Shown one piece after another: positions 33,576 to 42,179 of a stretch of 64,000 bases of DNA. The DNA lies in the NCBI GenBank assembly GCA_017473085.1, contig JAFUNF010000011.1:1-64000 (forward strand), written 5' to 3'. Source of the DNA: Clostridia bacterium. Its GTDB lineage: Bacteria; Bacillota; Clostridia; Oscillospirales; CAG-272. Every line of letters begins with the position of its first letter. The stretch's first letter is position 1. The notes beneath the pieces were generated by a model. That model was not told the DNA's origin and made no database searches. It saw nothing but the letters and a program-made list of their open reading frames with translations. The position numbers and the translations under genes are program-made.

Positions 33576-35435
33576 ATGAAAGTAAGACTTTTGCTCTTGA
33601 CACTCTTGGTTATGTGTTTTGTGATGCTTTTTGCTATGTCAGCAAGTGCAACTGTTGTAGGCGATATTGACTATACCTTCAACGGAACCGAGGCTTCTGT
33701 TAGCTCGGCAAATCAAACGCTTCAAATCGAAAATGTTATTATCCCTGCGACTGTGGTATATGACAACACAACATATACCGTTACAAGCTTTGCTGAGGGA
33801 GCATTTTATGGCAATACAACAATAAAGACCTTAGAATTCGAGGAAATTGCTAACATAAAGTCGATTGGAAAAAATGCTTTTTATGGCTGTACAGAACTTA
33901 CAGGAACATATAATTTTAGTGAAGTAAAAACTATCGGTTGGTATGCTTTCAGAAATAGCGCAACTGCAGAAGATAGCTATTTGGTTTTGAATTTGCCAGA
34001 AATTCAAACTATCGGTGGAAGTGGTGGAGATACACATGTATTTTCAGACTCGGGTCTTAGAGAAATCTACATCGGTAATACAATAAATGCTATAAATTTG
34101 AACTCATTTACAAATTGCACTAAGCTTTGGAAAATACAAATGCAAGACGGTGTAAAGGAGAGCTTTACTTTTTCAAGCTACACATTCGATGGCTGTAGTG
34201 CTCTCAAGGCATTCAGTGTTCCCGAAGGAGTGAAAACGCTTCCAGGGCGTATGTTTAGAAACTGTTCAAATCTAAAAGCTGTTTATTTGCCATCTACATT
34301 GACAACAATCACTTCTGGCTCTCAAGAACACGCAACCTTCTTTAACTGCAAAAATATGTATTTTGTAAGCAAATCATTTACTTTTAACTCGGATGATGAT
34401 GTTCCTGCAAAAGAAGATATTTACTATTTTCCATCAGGTCTTACATCTATTTCTTCGGGAGAGGTTTTCAAGCTATGTCAAAGCCTTAATAAGACACTGG
34501 TTTTCCCAACAGGCATTACAAGTATATCTAACGCTTGGGCGTTTGAAGCAGGTATAAGCAATCCAACTCTTGAAAATATCGTTTTCCTTGGAGATATGGA
34601 AAACATTAGCACTGGCAGTTGGAAGCTCACAGGAAAAATTTATTTTGCAAACAAGAATGATACGAGCTCTGCAAGCATTGCTACTTATTCAAACTCAAAA
34701 TCGACAGTGTTCTGTAACGCAGACGGCAACACTAACCACCTTTATCTTGAAAATTTAAACAGAGAAGCAACCTGCACGGTTGACGGAGTTGTTGGTCTTG
34801 CTTGCTTCTGTGGCACAGCAGACCCATCTGCAACAGTTGTTAAGGCAAAGGGTCACGAAAAGACCTCAATAAAAACAATTGTTTATAACGGCACAAATAA
34901 ATTCTTCGAAAAGGGCGATATAACCTACACCTGTGGTGTATGTACGCAGGAGCATACTGTTGAAGGTGACGCAGATGTAATCTTTATAGCTCTCGGTCTT
35001 TCTGGTACGGAAAGAGCAACTGGTACATATTCCGTAATGCAGAGCTTTAAGATTGACCACGATGCAAAAAAACTATATAACGAATATTCGGAAAACGATA
35101 TAGTTGGCTATGGTCTTGTAGCAGGAACAGAGCTTGCAGTAGGCGAAAATGCAGAAATTTTTGATAACAACGGTAACGTTACAAATGCTAAGGCAGGCGT
35201 AGTTAATATTTCTGCAAGAGCAGAGAACTACGACATTTTCGAAATGAGAATTTCTGGTCTTGAAAGCTCACATGACACCTACGATTTCTCAGCACTTGAG
35301 TTATATTGCTGTGGCTATTGCTTAGTGCAAATAGGCGATAGCGTAGTATCCTACTATGCAAGCGAGGGTGTTGTTACAGAAACTCTTAGCACTACAACAA
35401 GCTACAATGTACTACAACCAGTAGCACAAGAATAA
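33576..35435 (+). CDS. Secreted BspA-type leucine-rich-repeat protein (LRR_5)
   Basis: A 619-aa exported protein. Residues 1-25 form a signal peptide (hydrophobic core, cleavage near SASA). Residues about 60-400 carry LRR_5/BspA-like repeats (pattern 'sIgknAFygc..L'). A Cys-containing spacer follows (CFCG, CGVC), and the last 153 residues (467-619) form a domain also found at the end of the 1587-aa protein downstream, with GYGLVAGT, ENAEIFD, KAGVVNISAR and CCGYCLVQIGD. No LPxTG, SLH or transmembrane anchor is visible. BspA-like proteins are often adhesins, but the ligand here is unknown. A 55-aa peptide gene follows after 12 nt and is likely co-transcribed. Confidence 0.8.
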   Translation: MKVRLLLLTLLVMCFVMLFAMSASATVVGDIDYTFNGTEASVSSANQTLQIENVIIPATVVYDNTTYTVTSFAEGAFYGNTTIKTLEFEEIANIKSIGKNAFYGCTELTGTYNFSEVKTIGWYAFRNSATAEDSYLVLNLPEIQTIGGSGGDTHVFSDSGLREIYIGNTINAINLNSFTNCTKLWKIQMQDGVKESFTFSSYTFDGCSALKAFSVPEGVKTLPGRMFRNCSNLKAVYLPSTLTTITSGSQEHATFFNCKNMYFVSKSFTFNSDDDVPAKEDIYYFPSGLTSISSGEVFKLCQSLNKTLVFPTGITSISNAWAFEAGISNPTLENIVFLGDMENISTGSWKLTGKIYFANKNDTSSASIATYSNSKSTVFCNADGNTNHLYLENLNREATCTVDGVVGLACFCGTADPSATVVKAKGHEKTSIKTIVYNGTNKFFEKGDITYTCGVCTQEHTVEGDADVIFIALGLSGTERATGTYSVMQSFKIDHDAKKLYNEYSENDIVGYGLVAGTELAVGENAEIFDNNGNVTNAKAGVVNISARAENYDIFEMRISGLESSHDTYDFSALELYCCGYCLVQIGDSVVSYYASEGVVTETLSTTTSYNVLQPVAQE

Positions 35436-35447
35436 GGAGGTAATAAA

Positions 35448-35615
35448 ATGTACGTAAAACCAGAATACAAGCTTGAAATAATCTCAAGCGAGGACATAAT
35501 GGAGTTTTCTCCTAATGATATTGCAACCTCAACCGAGTCCTTTGACTTCGGCGAAGGCGAGGTAGAGGTAACTAAGGGTACATCTACTGCAGATATTAAG
35601 GATTTGTTATTCTAA
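35448..35615 (+). CDS. 55-aa acidic peptide co-transcribed with LRR gene 1
   Basis: A 55-aa acidic peptide beginning MYVKPEYKLEIISSEDIM and ending TSTADIKDLLF. A perfect AAGGAGG site is 6 nt before ATG 35448. The N-terminal 'KPE..LEI...EDI' pattern resembles other short orphan peptides of gut Firmicutes that I know only as hypotheticals. There is no signal peptide and no cysteine, so it is not an obvious bacteriocin. No RiPP maturase is nearby. Two diverged, truncated copies of its 3' end follow downstream, and their differences from this copy are almost all synonymous, which supports real translation. Confidence 0.7.
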   Translation: MYVKPEYKLEIISSEDIMEFSPNDIATSTESFDFGEGEVEVTKGTSTADIKDLLF

Positions 35616-35625
35616 TAGAACATAG

Positions 35626-35660
35626 GGCTTAACTCTTTGGGTTAAGCCTTTATTTTTTTA
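35626..35660 (+). terminator. Terminator of LRR gene 1/peptide transcript
   Basis: GGCTTAAC (35626-35633) / GTTAAGCC (35641-35648), loop TCTTTGG, followed by T-rich sequence. Confidence 0.85.
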
Positions 35661-35675
35661 GCAAGAAGACTACAC

Positions 35676-35732
35676 CTCATCCACCACTTTGGTGGTCCCC
35701 CTTCCCCTCCGAACAAAGGGGAAGGCTGTGGA
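35676..35732. repeat. Palindromic intergenic repeat element
   Basis: A G+C-rich unit in AT-rich DNA made of two hairpins: CCACCA (35681-35686)/TGGTGG (35690-35695) and CCTTCCCCT (35700-35708)/AGGGGAAGG (35717-35725). It resembles the abundant 'CCTTCCCC...GGGGAAGG' palindromic repeats that I recall from gut Firmicute genomes. It replaces the 5' part of peptide copy 2. Confidence 0.6.
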
Positions 35733-35795
35733 GAGGGAGAAGTAACCGTAACTAAGGGTACTTCAACAGCAGATATAAAAGACCTATTGTTTTAA
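35733..35795 (+). pseudogene. Truncated second copy of the 55-aa peptide (3' end only)
   Basis: In frame it encodes EGEVTVTKGTSTADIKDLLF and a stop, aligned with the last 20 residues of the intact peptide. Of 13 differing codons, 12 are synonymous and one changes Glu to Thr. No start codon or ribosome binding site exists between the previous in-frame stop (35643-35645) and this remnant. The 5' portion is replaced by the palindromic repeat. It is followed by a terminator very like that of copy 1. Confidence 0.7.
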
Positions 35796-35801
35796 TAAGA
35801 A

Positions 35802-35835
35802 AAGGCTTGACTCTTTGGGTTAAGCCTTTTTTTAG
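35802..35835 (+). terminator. Terminator after peptide copy 2
   Basis: GGCTTGAC (35804-35811) / GTTAAGCC (35819-35826), then a T-run. Loop and stem are nearly identical to the terminator at 35626, showing duplication of the whole 3' module. Confidence 0.8.
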
Positions 35836-35846
35836 CAAAAAGTCTA

Positions 35847-35945
35847 CACCTATAAAGCTTGCTATGCTCCCTGCGACGCAAAGATAGTCCCTTAGGGCAT
35901 AAGCTCCAATAACCAATCACACTTCGTTGCAGATTTGTGTTCTTG
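35847..35945. repeat. Second inserted intergenic element (partly palindromic)
   Basis: After TTTTTTTAGCAARAAGWCTACACCT, which also follows the copy-1 terminator, an unrelated 90-nt insert occurs with an imperfect AGCTTGCTATGC / GCATAAGCT pairing. It is probably another interspersed palindromic element and carries no coding capacity I can support. Confidence 0.4.
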
Positions 35946-35981
35946 GAGTGACACCTACCACTGACATTAAGGAGCTATTTG
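35946..35981 (+). pseudogene. Decayed third copy of the peptide 3' end
   Basis: Encodes GVTPTTDIKELF, matching the peptide tail VTKGTSTADIKDLLF with a 3-codon deletion; the stop codon is lost. It is again followed by a CTTGACGA/TCGTCAAG hairpin. Confidence 0.5.
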
Positions 35982-35983
35982 AA

Positions 35984-36017
35984 AGGCACTTGACGAAGCC
36001 TCGTCAAGCCTTTTTAA
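35984..36017 (+). terminator. Terminator after peptide copy 3
   Basis: CTTGACGA (35990-35997) / TCGTCAAG (36002-36009), extended by GGC/GCC, followed by TTTTT. Confidence 0.75.
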
Positions 36018-36036
36018 ATTATTTTACGACAAAATA

Positions 36037-36059
36037 TTTTTGTGCAAAGTTCACAAAAA
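36037..36059. promoter_or_regulatory. Candidate operator dyad upstream of LRR gene 2
   Basis: Perfect inverted repeat TTTTTGTG (36037-36044), N7, CACAAAAA (36052-36059). GTGCAAA to the -35 box is 51 nt, against 52 nt in LRR gene 1. Confidence 0.6.
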
Positions 36060-36092
36060 TAATCTTGGCTTTCTTTTTTTTTGTGCAATTTG

Positions 36093-36121
36093 TTGACTTT
36101 CCAACACCCCTGTGGTAGTAT
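36093..36121 (+). promoter_or_regulatory. Promoter of LRR gene 2
   Basis: TTGACT (36093-36098), 17-nt spacer, TAGTAT (36116-36121), preceded by a T9 tract. Same layout as the promoter at 33513. Confidence 0.8.
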
Positions 36122-36158
36122 TATATTGACAAAATAATATTACATAAAGGAGAACAGT

Positions 36159-39100
36159 ATGAAAAAGAAAATTTTACTCGCTTTAGCGTTTGTACTGGTG
36201 GTAGCTTGCTTAGTAGCTATGTCTATTATCAATGTATTTGCTGAGGGTGAGCAAATTACCATTTCTTATATGAACACTCAAGAGACTACAAGTGATACAA
36301 CCTCTCTTGATACAACTGCATACGAGGGTGGTAAGCAAACAGTAACAGCAGGAGAAAAGTTTACCCTGCCAACAACGTCCTCAAGCTCCTATACAGGACA
36401 AGAGGGCTTTCAGCTTGTATGGTACACCGAAAATGGTCGTACATATAAGGCGGGTGAAGAGGTATCCTTTGACAAGGATACAAAGCTATTTAGAGCAGTA
36501 GCAAAGGAGTGCTACACTCTAACAGACGTTAATTATGCTATGGCAAATGAAAGCACAGCAGCTATTTTGATGGCTGATATTTCAGCATCGAGCTCTATCA
36601 GTGTAAAGGGTGAGGGACAATCAGTCCTTATTCTTAACGGCTTTACAATTGATCTATCCAAAAACTCTGGTGGCTTTATGGGTGCTCAACGTTCTGGTAA
36701 GCACATTTACGGCGAGGGTACAATTAATGCAACAAACTCAGACGGCAAGCTTGGAAGCTATTATTTCTTCCAAGACCAATCTCATGGTTACAACGGCACT
36801 GCCAATAAAACTGTAATCGGTGTTGACGTAACAATCAACTGTCCAACAATGTGGTTAGGTGCTGATGGTGACGGTTCATATAATAACCACTACCCATGGA
36901 CAAGAATCTATGGTAAGGTTAACTGCTATGGTTTGATTAGTATTTCTACAACAGGTAACAGAGCACCAATGGTTGAAATTTTCGACGGTGCAAACGTAAC
37001 AATAACTGGTCCTTCACTATTCAAGGATAACTCTTCGAGAGGAAATAGCTCATACACCTTCAACCATCAAGCCTTTGAGCTTAGAATTTATGGTGGTACA
37101 CTCAACCTACCAGCTGAGGCAACAACAGAGGAGTTCTGGACTAACGACAATAAGGAAAGCTATGTAGACGGAACGACTAATTACTATAATTATGGGCTTA
37201 CAAAAAATACACAGGACGTAATCAAAATCTTTGGTGGCTCCTTTGTATTGCCTGACGATGCAGTTCCTGCAATTTCAGATTACTTGGTAACAGACTGGAT
37301 CGGTTCAATTCCAAATGGTGGTAATGGATTGGTTAATAATAGCAACAACTCAACCTACTACGTTTGCTATATGAACAGACCTGGCTATAAGTTTGTATTT
37401 GAAAAGTACACAATAGCAGAGGGTGCTTATGGAAAGCTAACAGTTACAGACTACATCGATGGCTCACTCTCAGGTACCTATTACTATCAAATGACAACAG
37501 GTACAATTGAGTTTGTTGATCCATATTATGCTGTACACGATACTTCAAAGCAAAATATTACGCAAAACACTATTGATGAAATTATAGTATATGAACTAAA
37601 TTCAGAAACAAGTGAATATACAGTAACTGATAAATTCCAGCTTGATTTTGGAATGGGCAACACGATACTATTTAAAAATAGTATAACAACAGAAGACAAA
37701 AAGCTTCAAAATCTTGAGGCTAACAGTACAATATTCCAGGTTGTAGTGCCTGCTGATTGTGAGCACAGCTTTTCAGGTGAGCCACTTGAGGCTACATGTG
37801 AGCATGGTGCTTATGCAGATTATAACTGTACCGTATGTGGACACAACGTGTACTTTAGCTGGGGCGATAAGCTTGACCATAACTATGCTCTTGGCGAGCA
37901 TATTCAAGCAACTGCAACAAGCCTTGGCTCAAAGACATATACCTGTTCAATGTGTAACAACACAGTTGAAAAAGCATATTCAACTGACCCAACAGGCTTA
38001 GAGGTTTCAGTTACAATCAGAAACGATGACGGCACATTTGAAAATGTAACAGTTTTAGCAAGTGAAATCTTTGATTTTGCAACATCAGGCTCAGGTGGAG
38101 ATTATATTTACACACTTTCTGCCATAAAGACATTTGATAGCTACAATATTCGTAATATCTATGGCGTAACTATTCCAAAGGGTATTCTCTATATGAATAT
38201 TACTTCTCATAACTACGAAAAGTACAACAACGTTGAATACGGCGTTGCAGTGCTCACTATCGGCGAGGGCTCAACAATCCAAATTCAAAACATTGGTAAC
38301 CTAAGAAGAGTTGAAAAGATAGTAATAGAGAAGAATACAGATGTTACATTTGCACCAAGCTGTAGCTACTACAATCCTAGCAACGAAAGACGTGATATGC
38401 AAATTATCAACGAGATTGATCTTTCAGCAGGAAGCCATACAGTTACATTTATGTCTAACGCATTTGATGGCAGAGGAAAGATCGCTACTCTTACCTTTGG
38501 CGAAAACGCAATCTATAACTTTGGTCACAAAGCGTTTAACAACTGTGCAATCTTAGAGCTTGATTTTCTACCAAGCAGTGAGTTTAATTTCACAAGCACG
38601 CATGCATTCTACGGTAACGATATGTCAGAGCTTGTTTTCCCAGATAACTTTGATATGACGTTTAAAGACAAAACCTTTGAAAATTGTCCAAATCTAACAA
38701 CAGTTACCTTTGGTAAGGGCTCAACCTACGTGATTGGAAGCCAATGCTTCTTATATTGCCCAATTGAATCTGTTAAGCTAACAGCAGGTAGCACATATAC
38801 AATCAGCTCACAGGCGTTTATGAATAAGGCTTTAACCGAGCTTGATATGAGCGCAGGCGATATGACTGTAACACTTAACTCAAGTGCATTCAATTGCTGG
38901 CATAATAATGCAGATTACGCAAATGTTACTTCAATTAAATTTGGTCCTAACTCTACTTACTATATTGGTAAGGAAGCACTTGCGCGTGTTGACGTTGAAA
39001 CGCTTACACTTGCTGCAAATTCAACCTATACCTTTGCAGAGTATGTAATTAACAACTGTACAACACTTATAACTATTGATGCAAGTGCAGAGGGAATTGT

Positions 39101-40922
39101 TGCAACATGGAATGGCAGTGCCTTGAGAGGCAGAACAACACTAACATCAATTTTATTAGGTAAAAACGGAAATCATATTTTCAACGGCTCAAGCTTCTTT
39201 AATACAGGCATAACCGAGCTTGTGCTTGGAGAAGGCTCAACTTACGTATTCAAGAGTAATTGCTTCAACGACTCAACTCCACTTGCAAAAATTGATGCTA
39301 GCGCTTCTAATCTAAATGTTACTATGGAGCAAAATGCATTCGAATCAAAGGGCGCCCTTGAAACACTACTTATAAATGGTGAGAATTCAACCTATAGCTT
39401 TGGCAATTACGCTTTCAAGAAGACAATTATCAAGGACCTAACCTTAGGAGAGGGCTCAACCTATACCTTTGGATATAAGTGCTTTGACGAAAGCACAGCA
39501 ATTGCTACTATCGACGCAAGTGCTCCTAATATGAATGTAACCTTTAAGAATGAATCATTCACAAACAGAACCTCTCTTGTAAGCCTAAAGCTTGGTAAGA
39601 ATTCTACTTATTCAATTGAAAGGTATGCATTTAATAATACAAATCTTGCAAACGATATTGTATTTGCTTCAAGCTCAGTCTTCTCAATTGGCGAAAAGGC
39701 ATTTTATAGCACAGCCTTCTCCTCAATTACCTTCGAGGACAACTGCAATGTAACCTTTACTGGTGGTAATGCTTTCCAAGAAAATGACCAAGCAACATAC
39801 TTGTACATTGGTAAGAATATTGCAATAACTAACTATCCATTCAAAAACCTCAAGAATCTCGAAAAGCTAATTATTATGGATGGCGTAACACACGCAAATG
39901 AATATGAATTTGAAGGTGCAGGCTCAAGTGACTTTGCTACTCCATTTGTAGTATATAACCACTCGTCCGAGCTTATATTCAACAAGGGCATGTTCAATAA
40001 CTGTGATGGTGTAGTTCTTTACACAATAACCGATAATATCGGCACAAGATCAGACGTGTTTATGAACTGTGCAGACGTTACAACAAGTGATGGAACAATC
40101 CCAGCTTGGACAGTAATTCTTGGCTTACCTCATGCACTTGTTAAGAGTCAGGTTGACCCTACCTGTACAGAGGTTGGTGGCGAAATCTGGATTGGTGACG
40201 GTTGCCCTTGTGGTCTTGTAATCACAGAGGAAACAACTGTAAACGTATACGAGAAGCAGTATAACATTACAGATAGCACAGAGACTGCTCGTCAGGACAT
40301 ATATACTGTTGATATTATTGAAGCACTTGGTCACAATAAGGTTGACCTTATCGAAATAATTTACGCATCTGACATAAAATTCTTTGGCAGAGGCGACGGA
40401 CACTATACATGCTCAAGATGTGATGAAATCGCAGTAGAATTAGAGGAATTTGACCCTATCTTTAAGTTCCTTGGCTTGTCATATACCGAAAGTCAAACAG
40501 GCGTTCGCTCAGTAATGCAGGGCTTCGTAATTGATAGAGAAATGATGACAACCTACAATGATAATTCCGAGTACGACATAGTCGGCTACGGACTTGTAGC
40601 AGGTACTGTAAGAGCACTTGGCGAGAATGCGGAAATCTTCGATGAAAATGGTGCAGTTACCAATCAAAAAGCGGGAGTAGTTAACATTTCAGCAAGACAA
40701 GAGAATTATGATATGTTTGAAATGAAGATCTCAGGCTTGAATGGTACTGTTGAAATCGAAGGAGAAGACCCAATCGACCTATCAAAGGTACAGCTATACT
40801 GCTGTGGCTATTGTTTAGTACAAATCGGCGATAATGTAGCCTCCTACTATGCTAATAATGGTGTAATCACAGAAACACTTTCAGATTCAGTAAGCTACGA
40901 ATCCTTATCAACCCAACAATAA
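36159..40922 (+). CDS. Large secreted LRR_5/beta-helix surface protein
   Basis: A 1587-aa exported protein. Signal peptide 1-29 (KKKILLALAFVLVVACLVA..NVFAEG). Residues about 50-115 resemble an InlB-type repeat/Ig-like segment (GFQLVWYTENGRTYKAGEEV), followed to about 460 by a probable right-handed beta-helix region. Cys pairs (CTVC, CSMC) occur near 560-610. Residues about 650-1290 hold many LRR_5 units of an unusual kind, with recurring 'GEGSTYtF', 'aF.nc' and 'IDASA.nmnVTf'. The last 156 residues (1432-1587) match the C-terminal domain of the 619-aa protein (GYGLVAGT, GENAEIFD, CCGYCLVQIGD). No classical wall anchor. Probably a host- or substrate-binding surface protein (inference). Confidence 0.8.
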   Translation: MKKKILLALAFVLVVACLVAMSIINVFAEGEQITISYMNTQETTSDTTSLDTTAYEGGKQTVTAGEKFTLPTTSSSSYTGQEGFQLVWYTENGRTYKAGEEVSFDKDTKLFRAVAKECYTLTDVNYAMANESTAAILMADISASSSISVKGEGQSVLILNGFTIDLSKNSGGFMGAQRSGKHIYGEGTINATNSDGKLGSYYFFQDQSHGYNGTANKTVIGVDVTINCPTMWLGADGDGSYNNHYPWTRIYGKVNCYGLISISTTGNRAPMVEIFDGANVTITGPSLFKDNSSRGNSSYTFNHQAFELRIYGGTLNLPAEATTEEFWTNDNKESYVDGTTNYYNYGLTKNTQDVIKIFGGSFVLPDDAVPAISDYLVTDWIGSIPNGGNGLVNNSNNSTYYVCYMNRPGYKFVFEKYTIAEGAYGKLTVTDYIDGSLSGTYYYQMTTGTIEFVDPYYAVHDTSKQNITQNTIDEIIVYELNSETSEYTVTDKFQLDFGMGNTILFKNSITTEDKKLQNLEANSTIFQVVVPADCEHSFSGEPLEATCEHGAYADYNCTVCGHNVYFSWGDKLDHNYALGEHIQATATSLGSKTYTCSMCNNTVEKAYSTDPTGLEVSVTIRNDDGTFENVTVLASEIFDFATSGSGGDYIYTLSAIKTFDSYNIRNIYGVTIPKGILYMNITSHNYEKYNNVEYGVAVLTIGEGSTIQIQNIGNLRRVEKIVIEKNTDVTFAPSCSYYNPSNERRDMQIINEIDLSAGSHTVTFMSNAFDGRGKIATLTFGENAIYNFGHKAFNNCAILELDFLPSSEFNFTSTHAFYGNDMSELVFPDNFDMTFKDKTFENCPNLTTVTFGKGSTYVIGSQCFLYCPIESVKLTAGSTYTISSQAFMNKALTELDMSAGDMTVTLNSSAFNCWHNNADYANVTSIKFGPNSTYYIGKEALARVDVETLTLAANSTYTFAEYVINNCTTLITIDASAEGIVATWNGSALRGRTTLTSILLGKNGNHIFNGSSFFNTGITELVLGEGSTYVFKSNCFNDSTPLAKIDASASNLNVTMEQNAFESKGALETLLINGENSTYSFGNYAFKKTIIKDLTLGEGSTYTFGYKCFDESTAIATIDASAPNMNVTFKNESFTNRTSLVSLKLGKNSTYSIERYAFNNTNLANDIVFASSSVFSIGEKAFYSTAFSSITFEDNCNVTFTGGNAFQENDQATYLYIGKNIAITNYPFKNLKNLEKLIIMDGVTHANEYEFEGAGSSDFATPFVVYNHSSELIFNKGMFNNCDGVVLYTITDNIGTRSDVFMNCADVTTSDGTIPAWTVILGLPHALVKSQVDPTCTEVGGEIWIGDGCPCGLVITEETTVNVYEKQYNITDSTETARQDIYTVDIIEALGHNKVDLIEIIYASDIKFFGRGDGHYTCSRCDEIAVELEEFDPIFKFLGLSYTESQTGVRSVMQGFVIDREMMTTYNDNSEYDIVGYGLVAGTVRALGENAEIFDENGAVTNQKAGVVNISARQENYDMFEMKISGLNGTVEIEGEDPIDLSKVQLYCCGYCLVQIGDNVASYYANNGVITETLSDSVSYESLSTQQ

Positions 40923-40925
40923 GCA

Positions 40926-40956
40926 AAAAGGCTTGACCTCGGTCAAGCCTTTTTTA
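40926..40956 (+). terminator. Terminator of LRR gene 2
   Basis: GGCTTGACC (40930-40938) / GGTCAAGCC (40941-40949) with flanking A- and T-runs. It resembles the terminators of the peptide modules. Confidence 0.88.
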
Positions 40957-41008
40957 CGTAATATCACTTATCTTACTTTTTGTAAATACTCAAAAGCATT
41001 GGTGCTTA

Positions 41009-41042
41009 AAAAACCTCGATGAACTTCATCGAGGTTTTTATC
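41009..41042. terminator. Terminator of pfkA (bidirectional)
   Basis: AAACCTCGATGAA (41011-41023) / TTCATCGAGGTTT (41025-41037), with A-run on the left giving a U-run for the leftward pfkA transcript. Confidence 0.85.
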
Positions 41043-41062
41043 ATCTTTATGGGGAGTAGTAA

Positions 41063-42130
41063 TTAACAGCAAATGCTATTTACTATCTTGTACATATCGG
41101 TAAAGTACTTGCGACGCTCAGCACAAAGTGCTTCCATTTCGGCAATTTGCTTATCGCTAAAGCCGTCGAGGTCATATTCCTTGAGCTTGCCCTTGTACAT
41201 TCTGTCAACAATAAGTGCGTACTTAATTTCAACAGGAACAATCTCTCCGTGTCTTGAGCAGATAACAACGTCACTTACACCCTGAAGCAAAAGCTCTACT
41301 GCCTTGTAGCCACTTCTTGCAGCAAAGTTTCTGTCGGCAAGAGTAGGAATACCACCACGTACAATGTGAGCAGGGCGAACAAATCTTGTTTCAATACCTG
41401 TATTTTCTTCAATTTCCTTAACAAGACCCTCTGAAAATTCAGCGCCAAGTCCCTCAGCGACTACTACGATAAAGCTACGCTGACCTGCCTTTTGAGATGC
41501 CTTCATTCTCTTATACATAGCTTCCTTATCGAATGGAAACTCATTGATAGCGACACCAATTGCGTTAAGAGCAAGACCTGTTTCAATAGCGATATAGCCT
41601 GCGTGTCTGCCCATAACCTCAATAACGTTACAACGACAGTGGGACTCACAGGTATCTCTTAGACGGTCGCCAAGAGCAAGAACAGAGTTCATTGCTGTAT
41701 CATATCCAACAGTAATATCAGTTGCGGTAATATCATTATCAATTGTACCAGAAACACCGATACAAGGAACGCCTCTTATGCTAAGGTCGGTAGCACCTCT
41801 GAAGGTACCATCACCACCGATAGCAATAATACCATCGATATTGTGCTTTTTACATGTAGCAATAGCCTTTTGCATACCCTCTTCAGTTTTAAACTCGTCA
41901 CATCTATCAGAGTAGAGGAATGTACCACCACGAGCTACTATATCAGCCACGTCAAGCTTAGAAAGAGGACGAATTCTGTCATTAATAAGACCTGAATAGC
42001 CACCAAGAATGCCTACAACCTCAACACCCATATCGATAGCAGCACAGGTAACTGCCTTGATAACACAGTTCATACCTGGAGCATCTCCACCAGAGGTTAA
42101 AACACCAATTTTTCTAAATTTCTTTTCCAT
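41063..42130 (-). CDS. pfkA: 6-phosphofructokinase
   Basis: A 355-aa phosphofructokinase making fructose-1,6-bisphosphate. GVLTSGGDAPGMN at the N-terminus binds nucleotide, GGDG at 105-108 has the Gly typical of ATP-dependent enzymes (PPi enzymes have Asp), GTIDND at 128-133 contains the catalytic Asp, and EVMGRHAGYIA and HIVRGG bind fructose-6-P. It is about 35 residues longer than the E. coli enzyme, with extra sequence at the C-terminus. The ATP assignment is from the motif only. Monocistronic with its own promoter. Confidence 0.92.
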   Translation of the reverse strand: MEKKFRKIGVLTSGGDAPGMNCVIKAVTCAAIDMGVEVVGILGGYSGLINDRIRPLSKLDVADIVARGGTFLYSDRCDEFKTEEGMQKAIATCKKHNIDGIIAIGGDGTFRGATDLSIRGVPCIGVSGTIDNDITATDITVGYDTAMNSVLALGDRLRDTCESHCRCNVIEVMGRHAGYIAIETGLALNAIGVAINEFPFDKEAMYKRMKASQKAGQRSFIVVVAEGLGAEFSEGLVKEIEENTGIETRFVRPAHIVRGGIPTLADRNFAARSGYKAVELLLQGVSDVVICSRHGEIVPVEIKYALIVDRMYKGKLKEYDLDGFSDKQIAEMEALCAERRKYFTDMYKIVNSICC

Positions 42131-42179
42131 AATTAAAAACTCCTTTGAGTTATATATTTACTAAAATTTAACAAGACAT

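Noticed and set aside
35448..35615. 55-aa peptide as a RiPP/bacteriocin precursor
   Set aside because: No cysteine-rich or Gly-Gly leader core and no maturase, peptidase or exporter nearby.
35643..35795. Peptide copy 2 as an intact gene
   Set aside because: The frame is open but has no ATG, GTG or TTG after the previous stop, and the region corresponding to the N-terminus is the palindromic repeat.
36037..36059. Rex operator before LRR gene 2
   Set aside because: Arms TTGTG/CACAA resemble Rex half-sites, but the spacing differs from the 18-bp Rex consensus and LRR genes are not typical targets.
35927..36118. 63-codon open frame covering peptide copy 3
   Set aside because: No ribosome binding site, runs through a terminator and the next promoter; only the short peptide remnant is meaningful.
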